Positions 1-6,036 of a DNA stretch of 9,746 bases are shown here, piece after piece. The notes beneath the pieces are model-generated. The model ran no database searches and was not told where the DNA came from. It saw only the letters and a program-made list of their open reading frames with translations. Each line of letters opens with the position of its first letter. The first letter of the stretch is position 1. The stretch spans positions 1 to 9,746 of the forward strand of contig SYDD01000340.1 in the NCBI GenBank assembly GCA_005786775.1, read 5' to 3'. Source of the stretch: Opitutaceae bacterium. Its GTDB lineage: Bacteria > Verrucomicrobiota > Verrucomicrobiia > Opitutales > Opitutaceae. Both the position numbers and the translations under genes were made by a program.

Positions 1-1
1 G

Positions 2-805
2 CTCGGGGTGATCCTCTTCGGGGACTGGGGCGCGAAGTTTCACTTCCCGGCCCTCGTGGCCGCGCTGGTGGCGATCCTGATCGCGTTCCTCTTGCGGGAC
101 ACCCCGCAAAGCTGCGGCCTCCCGCCGGTGGAGCGCTACCGGAACGACTACCCGCCGGAGTACTCGGCCGAGCACGAGCGCACCTTCACCTTCCGCGAGA
201 TCTTCCTCGGGCACGTCCTGAACAACCGCTACCTCTGGGCGATCGCGGTGGCCAACGCGTTCGTGTACTTCGTCCGCTACGGGGTGGTCGACTGGATCCC
301 GACCTACCTGCAGACGGCGAAGCAGTTCTCCTTCCAGCAATCGAGCCTCGCGTGGGCCGCCTTCGAGTTCGCGGGCATCCCCGGGACGATCCTCTGCGGC
401 TGGGTTTCGGATCGGGTCTTCCGCGGCCGGCGGGCGCCCGCGACGATCCTGTTCATGGCGCTCACGCTCCTCGGGCTCGTGGTCTACGGCCTGAACCGGC
501 ACGGGCCGCTGTGGATCGATATGGCGGCGCTGATCGCGATCGGGTTCTTCGTCTACGGGCCGATCATGATCATCGGCCTGCACGCCCTCGACCTGGTCCC
601 GAAGAAGGCCGCGGGCACGGCGGCCGGCTTCACCGGATTCTTCGGCTACGTGTTCGGCTCCGCCATCGCCGGCACCGGCGTGGGCTGGATCGCCGACCAG
701 TGGGGCTGGGGCGGCGTGTTCGGCACGATGATCGTGTGCTGCGTGCTCACGATGGCCTTCAGCGCGCTCACGCTCCGCCACCGCAGCGCCAGCTCCGCCG
801 CCTGA
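2..805 (+). CDS. glpT: Glycerol-3-phosphate transporter GlpT, C-terminal part (5' end outside window)
   Basis: Inner-membrane major-facilitator antiporter that imports glycerol 3-phosphate in exchange for inorganic phosphate. The reading frame is open to the left edge, so about 267 C-terminal residues of a protein usually near 450 are present. The GTG at 8 is an internal valine codon, not a start. Family signatures seen are RDTPQSCGLPP followed by ERYRNDYP in the central loop, FVRYGVVDW (the Arg encoded at 275-277 should match the substrate-binding Arg269 of E. coli GlpT), AGIPGTILCGW.SD.VFRG, and PKKAAGTAAGFTGFFGY near the end. These match E. coli GlpT almost word for word, which argues against the UhpT or PgtP relatives. 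The hydrophobic segments fit transmembrane helices of the second half. The stop is 11 bases before glpQ, giving the classical glpTQ order; any promoter lies outside the window. Confidence 0.95.
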   Translation, partial: LGVILFGDWGAKFHFPALVAALVAILIAFLLRDTPQSCGLPPVERYRNDYPPEYSAEHERTFTFREIFLGHVLNNRYLWAIAVANAFVYFVRYGVVDWIPTYLQTAKQFSFQQSSLAWAAFEFAGIPGTILCGWVSDRVFRGRRAPATILFMALTLLGLVVYGLNRHGPLWIDMAALIAIGFFVYGPIMIIGLHALDLVPKKAAGTAAGFTGFFGYVFGSAIAGTGVGWIADQWGWGGVFGTMIVCCVLTMAFSALTLRHRSASSAA

Positions 806-816
806 CCCGTTTCCCG

Positions 817-1827
817 ATGCGCCCGCCTTCCCTGCTTGCCCTGCTCCTCGCGCTCGCCCCGGCCGTCCTCGCCCAGCCGGCCCGGCCCCTCGTGGTCGCC
901 CACCGCGGCGCGAGCGGCTACCTCCCCGAGCACACCCTCGCCGCGAAGGCCCACGCCCACGCGCTGGGGGCGGACTTCCTCGAGCAGGACATCGTGCTGA
1001 CCAAGGATGACGTGCCGGTGGTGCTGCACGACGTGTATCTGGACGCGGTCACGGATGTCGCGCGGCGCTTTCCCGGGCGCGCCCGCCCGGACGGGCGGCA
1101 TTACGCCCTCGACTTCACCCTCGCGGAGATACGGCAGCTTGAGGTCCGCGAGCGGGTGAACCTGAAGACGGGCGAAGCCCAGTACTCGGCGCGTTACCCG
1201 TCCGTGGCGGCGCCCGCCGGGCTGCGCATCCCCACCCTCGAGGAGGAGCTCACCCTGGTCCAGGCCCTCAACCGCAGCACCGGGCGCGTCGCGGGGATTT
1301 ATCCCGAGATCAAGGCGCCGCGGTGGCATCGCGACCAGGGACGTGACCCGAGCCGCGTGATCCTGCCCGTGCTCGCCCGCTTCGGTTACGCGGACAAGGC
1401 CGCGCCCTGCTTCCTGCAGTGCTTCGAAGGGGAGGAAGTCCGGCGCCTGCGCGGCGAGTTGGGCTGGAAAGGCCGGCTCGTCCAGCTCATCGGCGCCAGC
1501 GGCCAGGCGGCCGACGGCACCGATTACGGCTGGTTGGTTTCGGATGCCGGGCTGCGGGCGGTGTCCGCGGTCGCCGATGGGATCGGCCCGGCCATCGGGC
1601 GGGTCGTGACTTGGCCGGCGGCCGGGGCCCCCGCCCAGGTGAGCGATCTGGTCGCCCGGGCGCGCGCGCTCGGGCTGGCGGTGCACCCCTACACGATCCG
1701 GCGGGACGACCTGCCGCGGCACTGCCCGGACCTCACAGCGTTGCAGGCCGCGCTGTTCGGCGCCGCCAAGGTCGACGGGGCGTTCACCGACTTCCCCGAC
1801 CTCACGCTGGCCCACCTGCGGCGCTGA
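817..1827 (+). CDS. glpQ: Periplasmic glycerophosphodiester phosphodiesterase GlpQ
   Basis: Hydrolyses glycerophosphodiesters (deacylated phospholipids) to sn-glycerol 3-phosphate and the head-group alcohol, supplying substrate to the adjacent GlpT. The protein has 336 residues, typical of GlpQ. The ATG at 817 was chosen because it opens a signal peptide (residues 2-19, hydrophobic LLALLLALAPAVLA, likely cut after Ala19); the frame is open further upstream only as a shadow of glpT. The GDPD catalytic core is visible: HRGASGYLPEHT at 29-40 (His29, Arg30), LEQD with Glu56 and Asp58, and LHD with His71. Further GlpQ-specific stretches are TDVARRFPGRARPDGR, the calcium-site-region motif IYPEIKAP, FLQCFE, ADGIGP, VHPYTIR and the C-terminal FTDFPD. 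The start follows the glpT stop by 11 bases with no clear Shine-Dalgarno, so co-transcription and translational coupling are likely. Its 3' end faces the phosphoesterase gene, 31 bases away. Confidence 0.96.
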   Translation: MRPPSLLALLLALAPAVLAQPARPLVVAHRGASGYLPEHTLAAKAHAHALGADFLEQDIVLTKDDVPVVLHDVYLDAVTDVARRFPGRARPDGRHYALDFTLAEIRQLEVRERVNLKTGEAQYSARYPSVAAPAGLRIPTLEEELTLVQALNRSTGRVAGIYPEIKAPRWHRDQGRDPSRVILPVLARFGYADKAAPCFLQCFEGEEVRRLRGELGWKGRLVQLIGASGQAADGTDYGWLVSDAGLRAVSAVADGIGPAIGRVVTWPAAGAPAQVSDLVARARALGLAVHPYTIRRDDLPRHCPDLTALQAALFGAAKVDGAFTDFPDLTLAHLRR

Positions 1828-1855
1828 GCGCCGCTTGCGGCCCGAAGCGCGGCGC
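1828..1855. terminator. GC-rich hairpin between convergent genes, possible bidirectional terminator
   Basis: Arms GCGCCGC (1828-1834) and GCGGCGC (1849-1855) are perfectly complementary around a 14-base loop. A competing inner stem, CGCTT (1832-1836) with AAGCG (1845-1849), is also possible. The hairpin fills nearly the whole 31-base gap between the glpQ stop and the stop of the opposing phosphoesterase gene. No T-run follows on either strand, so this is not a textbook intrinsic terminator; position and stem strength are the only support. High local GC makes chance stems fairly common. Confidence 0.35.
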
Positions 1856-1858
1856 ACC

Positions 1859-2650
1859 CTAGGGGCGCGGGAGCATCAGCAGCGCGCTGATCGGCAGGTG
1901 GTCCGAGGCCTCCGAAGTCAGGACTTTCATCTCCGCGGGGACGAAGTGGGGGGAGATCCAGATGTAGTCGATGCGCCGGTTGGGCTGGCGGACCGGAATC
2001 GTGTGCCCGGGTCCGTGGCCGACCGCCGTCCAGACGTCCCGGAGGAACCCGCGCATCGTGGCGATCGCGGGGCTGTCGGGCGCGGCGTTGAAGTCGCCGG
2101 CCACAATCACGGGCACCGGTCCCGCCGCGGCGACCAGCGTGCGGATCTCCTCGACGCTGCGCTCCCGTTCGGCGGAGTCGCGCCGGTGGTCGAGGTGGGT
2201 GTTGAGGAACAGCACCTCGGTGCCGTGGAGGTCGATCCAGACCTGTTGCACGCCCCGCTGCTCCCCCTGGCCGATCATCTTCAGTGGGTGGTGCGCGACG
2301 CGGCGGATGGGGAAGCGGGAGAGGACCGCGGTGCCGTACTCCCCGCCCTGGTACGGGATGTTGCGGGCGAAGGTGACCGCGAGGCCGGTCAGTTGGGCGA
2401 GTTCCGCGGGCAGGTCGCGGCGCTGGGTGCGTTGCGTGCCGCGCTCGACCTCCTGCAGGGCCACCAGGTCGGCCTTCTCCCCCTTGATCAGGGCGGCGAT
2501 CCGCTCCAGGTCGAGCCGGCCGTCGAGGCCCTCGCCGTGGTGGATGTTGTAGCACAGCACCCGCACGGGCACGGCCGCGGTCCCGGGGGAGGGCGCCGTC
2601 GCGGCGGCCGCGGCCGCGGGCAGGAGGAGGGCGAGCAGGCGGCGGCGCAT
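1859..2650 (-). CDS. Exported endonuclease/exonuclease/phosphatase-family hydrolase
   Basis: A 263-residue metal-dependent phosphoesterase of the EEP (DNase I / exonuclease III / sphingomyelinase) fold. The N-terminus MRRRLLALLLPAAAAAATA looks like a signal peptide, so the enzyme should act in the periplasm or outside. The full catalytic set is readable: YNIH with Asn35, LQEVE with Glu67 (metal ligand), NTHLDH with His152, GDFNA with Asp186 and Asn188, RIDYIW with Asp228, and SDHLPI with Asp250 and His251. The enzyme is therefore probably active. The substrate is not evident: members hydrolyse nucleic acids, inositol phosphates, sphingomyelin or other phosphodiesters, and the short secreted form without extra domains does not decide between them. 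The start lies 5 bases after the stop of the TonB-dependent receptor on the same strand, with no visible Shine-Dalgarno, so it is probably translationally coupled to the receptor. Convergent with glpQ. Confidence 0.9.
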   Translation of the reverse strand: MRRRLLALLLPAAAAAATAPSPGTAAVPVRVLCYNIHHGEGLDGRLDLERIAALIKGEKADLVALQEVERGTQRTQRRDLPAELAQLTGLAVTFARNIPYQGGEYGTAVLSRFPIRRVAHHPLKMIGQGEQRGVQQVWIDLHGTEVLFLNTHLDHRRDSAERERSVEEIRTLVAAAGPVPVIVAGDFNAAPDSPAIATMRGFLRDVWTAVGHGPGHTIPVRQPNRRIDYIWISPHFVPAEMKVLTSEASDHLPISALLMLPRP

Positions 2651-2655
2651 CGGGA

Positions 2656-5600
2656 TCAGAGCTTGGTCGTGAGCGTGAACGTGAAGCTGAGCGGCTGCTT
2701 GAGCGCGTAGTAGCGCGGGACCGTCTCGCGCGCCGGGGAGGCGTAGTCGTTGTTCAGCGGGCGCATCACGTGGGCGTTCTGGGCCGTCGAGGAGTACGCG
2801 GGGCCGCGGTCGTTGAGGAGGTTGTTGATCACGAGGTTCGCCTGGATCTCGCGGCGCTGCGGGAAGCGCCAGGTGTAGGCGAGCGTGGCGGTGACGATGA
2901 TGTAGTCGTCCGGCGTGTAGGCGGGCGTGTACGCGTCCTTGGTCGGGTCATCGATGGCGACCCGGGGGTTGTTGGGGTCCGGGATGGTGTCCTCGACCCG
3001 CGACCAGAAGATCTGCTTGCCGCGGTAGCGGGCCCCGGCCCCGACGCGGAGCCCACGCAGTCGGCCGGATTGCACCGTGTAGTCGGCGAACGCGTTCGCG
3101 ACGGGCTGGTCCTGCTGGAGGCGCCGGCCGTCGACGATATTCCGGCGGAAGCCCTGGATGTTGTTGTAGGCGGTGGCGGCGGCGTTGGCGTCGGAGGAGC
3201 GCTCGTTGATCGGGATGGACTCGTCGACGCGGGCGACGTTGTCGGGGCCGATCAGCACGCCGGCGTCGTTGGCGATCTGCCGGAAGATGCCGGCGTTCTT
3301 GTCGATGTAGGCGCGGACGTCGGGGTAGGCGTTGGCCTCGAAGAGGCGGGGGAAGCCGACGTTCCCGGTGAGGCGTAGCGCGCGAGTCGGGTTGAAGGTC
3401 ACCTCGACCTCGTAACCCTCGCCGGAGCGGAGGCGGGTGTCGCGGTACTGGTTGGGCAGGCGGCCCATCCCGCGGATGTTGCGGCCGGTGGCGCTGGTGT
3501 CGCCGACGACGTTGGCGTCGTAGAGGGTGTTGAAGAAGCCCGGTCCGTCCTGGGGGATGGTGTTGTTCACCTCCTCCGTCGTGTAGTAGACGAAGTTCAG
3601 GTTGAGGCGGTTGCCGAGCAGCTCCATCCGCAGCGAGTAGTCGATGCCGGTGGCGACGGTGGGCTCGAGTGAACGGCCGTCGATGCGGACGATCGAGCCG
3701 GGCGGGTTGAACGTCTCGGCGAAGTTGATCGCCGGGTTCAGCCACGAGGCGAGGTGGAGCACGGTGCCGACGCTGCGGGTTACCTGCCGGCCCTCGACCG
3801 GTGGCGGGTTGAAGTCGTCCTTGAACCGCACGTTGGCGTACTGGGGCAGGCGGTTGCCGAGGGAATCGCGCGGCCGGATCGCGGCCTCTTGGACGGGGCC
3901 GACGATGGTGCCGTTGGTGTCGCGGGGCGTGTAGGTCAGGGCGGCGTAGTCGGAGGGCGCTCCGGGGCGGAGGATCCGGTAGGTCGCGGGCCAGTCGGCG
4001 GCGTAGTCGCCCTGGTGGATCTGCTGGCGGCTCTGGAAGTAGTAAGTGTCGCGGCGGACGGCGCCGAGGACGACCCAGCGGCCGGAGAAGAACTTGGCGT
4101 TGAGCGAGGCGAGCGCGTAGCGGAAGCGGTTGCTGGTGATGTTCTGGGTGTCGCGGCGGTCGGCCTCGATGGCCCAGATCGGGCGGAGCGTCTCGGTGGC
4201 GTCCGTGTTGGGGTCGTAGTAGGTGATGGGCCGCAGCGAGAGGTCGGGGGACGGCCGGCTGGTGTTGTTCCAGTAGCGGCGGATGCGGATGCGCTGGTTG
4301 CTGTAGGCCCAGAATCGCTGGTCCGTGCCGCGGGCGACGCTCAGGTAGCGGTGGTCGCTGGTGTTCTCGCTGTTGTTGGAGCCCGCGAGGGAGTTGACCG
4401 TGAAGTGCCCGAAGCGCGTGGGCCAAACGTAGGCGCCGGCGGAGCGGACGTTGTTCTCGGAGAAGGTACGGAAGGCGCGCATGTACTGGCCGTCGCCGTA
4501 GGGCACCAGGAAGTCCGGATTCGGGCGCCCGTCCGGGAGCACGCGGTTGATGTCGATGAAGACATTCGGCAGGTCGCGGTTGGGCTCACCGTTGGTCATC
4601 GCGGCCGTGCGGTTGATGTCGCCGGCGACCTCGAAGTGTAGATTCCCCCAGCGGTGCGAGTAGGTCAGCTGCAGGTCCTTGAACCGCTGGGTGAGGATGG
4701 GCAGGTCCGGCGAGAGGGTGAACTCCTCGCCGGGCACGCGGAAGGCGGAGAGGCGCTCCGCGTTGTCGAAGCGGCCGGCGGGCACGTTGATCTCGTACAG
4801 CAGGTTCGCACCGGCGGTGTTGAAGGACGCGTTGGTGCCGTAGGTGTAGCCAGCGATCGGGGTCGTCGCGCTGTTACCGCCCGGCAGGGTGATCGGGTCG
4901 TTTTGGTAGTTGAAGATGCGGTCCGGCGCCGTGAAGGGCAGGTGCACGAAGTAGTTGGCCCCGCGGCGGCCGACGCCGATCGCGTTGGCGTTGGCCGGCA
5001 GGGTCGTGACCGCCCGCGGCGCGGCGTAGGTCGTGCCGTTCCAGCCCGAGAACCGGTCGTTGAGGAAGGTCACCGCGACCTGCCGCGAGTTGCGCCCGTA
5101 CTCGCCCTCCACCCGGAGCTCGCCATCGCGGAAGGGCCGGAAGGTGGTGGTGAGAAACACCGCCTGGCGCTTGTCGAAGTCCTTCAGGCGCCAGCCGCCC
5201 GCGTCGCCCCACACGCCGGCCGCGCGCACCGCGAAGCGCTCTCCGAGCGGCTGGTTCACGTCGAAGGTGCTGCGGAAGTTCGACCACGAGCCCACGGCGA
5301 ACTGCAGCTGCCGCGTCGCCCGCCCGGTCTGCGCCCGCTTGGTCGTCGCGGAGCTGATGCCGCCGAGGGAGCCGTTGCCGAAGAGCACCGCGTTGGGCCC
5401 GCGGCCGAAATCATACCGCTCCAGATTGTACGAGTCCCCGTTGTTGAACTGGGGAAAAAAGTTGCGCTGTGGCCGCCCGCCGCCCGCGCCGCGCACCGTG
5501 TACTGGACCGGGTTGAAGAAGAAGTTCTGCTGCCCGTTGTCCACCGCCACCGTGCTCGAGGTGGTCCATTCCGCGGCCGACTGGAGGTCGACCAGATTCA

Positions 5601-5892
5601 GGGCGTCGATGAAGTCGCGCGTCACGACCGAGTAGGCCACCGGGGTGTCGCGTAGGTCCGTGGCCAGGCGGCCGCCGGCCATGGAGCTTGCTGCCGCGAA
5701 GCCGGTGTCGCGGTCCGTGCTCACCTCGAAGGGCGACAACCGCACGGCTGATTCCGGCGGAACCGGCACGGTCGGGGCCGGGGCAGGCGCCGGCGCCACG
5801 GCCTGCGCGGCGGCGGGCCGGGGCAGGGCGGACAGGAGGCAGAGGAGGGCGCCGGCAAACGCGGCGCGGCGATGGGGGTGGGCAGTGGCCAT
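2656..5892 (-). CDS. TonB-dependent outer-membrane receptor (Opitutaceae-type)
   Basis: A 1078-residue outer-membrane active transporter powered by TonB-ExbBD. Residues 1-30 form a signal peptide (RR, then AGALLCLLSALPRPAAAQ), followed by a Pro/Ala linker (about 32-48, AVAPAPAPAPTVPVPP). SPFEVSTD (53-60) and GFAAASSMAGGRLATDLRDTPVAYSV (64-89) open the plug domain, which continues through YTVRGAGGG (131-139), DFGRGPNAVLFGNGSLGG (161-178) to about 188. The rest is a beta-barrel rich in alternating aromatic and polar residues, with ETFNPPGSIVRIDG (727-739), VYYTTEEVNNT (768-778) and NNLLNDRGP (1023-1031). It ends with the strand SFTFTLTTKL, whose last residue is Leu rather than the usual Phe. 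Many barrels of this lineage exceed 1000 residues. No CarboxypepD_reg-like N-terminal extension is present. The ligand cannot be read from sequence. The phosphoesterase gene follows immediately, suggesting a joint uptake/processing unit. The ATG at 5892 is supported by the signal peptide; no strong Shine-Dalgarno is seen. Confidence 0.92.
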   Translation of the reverse strand: MATAHPHRRAAFAGALLCLLSALPRPAAAQAVAPAPAPAPTVPVPPESAVRLSPFEVSTDRDTGFAAASSMAGGRLATDLRDTPVAYSVVTRDFIDALNLVDLQSAAEWTTSSTVAVDNGQQNFFFNPVQYTVRGAGGGRPQRNFFPQFNNGDSYNLERYDFGRGPNAVLFGNGSLGGISSATTKRAQTGRATRQLQFAVGSWSNFRSTFDVNQPLGERFAVRAAGVWGDAGGWRLKDFDKRQAVFLTTTFRPFRDGELRVEGEYGRNSRQVAVTFLNDRFSGWNGTTYAAPRAVTTLPANANAIGVGRRGANYFVHLPFTAPDRIFNYQNDPITLPGGNSATTPIAGYTYGTNASFNTAGANLLYEINVPAGRFDNAERLSAFRVPGEEFTLSPDLPILTQRFKDLQLTYSHRWGNLHFEVAGDINRTAAMTNGEPNRDLPNVFIDINRVLPDGRPNPDFLVPYGDGQYMRAFRTFSENNVRSAGAYVWPTRFGHFTVNSLAGSNNSENTSDHRYLSVARGTDQRFWAYSNQRIRIRRYWNNTSRPSPDLSLRPITYYDPNTDATETLRPIWAIEADRRDTQNITSNRFRYALASLNAKFFSGRWVVLGAVRRDTYYFQSRQQIHQGDYAADWPATYRILRPGAPSDYAALTYTPRDTNGTIVGPVQEAAIRPRDSLGNRLPQYANVRFKDDFNPPPVEGRQVTRSVGTVLHLASWLNPAINFAETFNPPGSIVRIDGRSLEPTVATGIDYSLRMELLGNRLNLNFVYYTTEEVNNTIPQDGPGFFNTLYDANVVGDTSATGRNIRGMGRLPNQYRDTRLRSGEGYEVEVTFNPTRALRLTGNVGFPRLFEANAYPDVRAYIDKNAGIFRQIANDAGVLIGPDNVARVDESIPINERSSDANAAATAYNNIQGFRRNIVDGRRLQQDQPVANAFADYTVQSGRLRGLRVGAGARYRGKQIFWSRVEDTIPDPNNPRVAIDDPTKDAYTPAYTPDDYIIVTATLAYTWRFPQRREIQANLVINNLLNDRGPAYSSTAQNAHVMRPLNNDYASPARETVPRYYALKQPLSFTFTLTTKL

Positions 5893-6036
5893 GGGGTGCG
5901 CCGGAGGGTTTCGGCGGGAGAAACTTCGGCTGCCCGGCGTGCGCAGTCTAGGCTATTTGCAAACCCCGCGGTGGCGCGCCCGGCCCGCTTTCGCCTTGGC
6001 AGCACGGCCCGTGACTGACGTCGTCAGTCAGCGAAG
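5893..6036. promoter_or_regulatory. Divergent intergenic region between receptor and membrane-protein genes
   Basis: This 144-base gap separates two divergent start codons and must hold the promoter of at least one of them. It contains an AT-richer patch with the 8-base palindrome TTTGCAAA (5956-5963), about 65 bases from the receptor start, and TTGGCA (5996-6001) on the + strand, a fair -35-like hexamer without a convincing -10 partner. No clear sigma-70 pair can be named for either direction. The most distinctive element is the 19-base palindrome listed separately. No small ORF or RNA gene is apparent. Confidence 0.6.
6012..6030. promoter_or_regulatory. Perfect 19-base palindrome, probable operator or leader hairpin
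   Basis: TGACTGACG (6012-6020) and CGTCAGTCA (6022-6030) are exact reverse complements around a single central T (6021). Each half contains a tandem TGAC/GTCA repeat, giving the element an internal four-fold character. It ends 6 bases before the ATG at 6037, so it covers the position where a ribosome-binding site would sit. As DNA it looks like a dimer-binding operator, and TGAC..GTCA half-sites recall some TetR-family operators (inference). As RNA it could form an 8-base-pair stem with a GTC triloop over the translation start. No regulator gene is present in the window. Confidence 0.6.

Noticed and set aside
646..1857. Long open frame of about 400 codons on the - strand opposite glpT/glpQ
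   Set aside because: The + strand genes here match GlpT and GlpQ throughout. The antisense translation is Arg/Gly/Pro-rich with no motif, as expected from a high-GC shadow.
1835..2710. Open frame of about 290 codons on the + strand over the phosphoesterase gene
   Set aside because: The opposite strand has a complete EEP catalytic set and a signal peptide, and this frame would also overlap the receptor end. It shows no recognisable domain.
4654..5655. Open frame of about 330 codons on the + strand opposite the receptor gene
   Set aside because: The receptor frame carries signal peptide, plug and barrel signatures over the whole stretch; the antisense product is Val/Gly/Arg/Glu-rich low-complexity shadow.
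5751..5810. GGCGCCGG-like repeats over the start of the receptor gene as a tandem-repeat locus
   Set aside because: They are the codons of an Ala-Pro linker, are imperfect, and have no fixed period beyond the dipeptide.
5956..5963. TTTGCAAA palindrome as a specific operator
   Set aside because: Eight bases with no second copy or partner site in the window is too little to call; kept only as a note in the intergenic entry.
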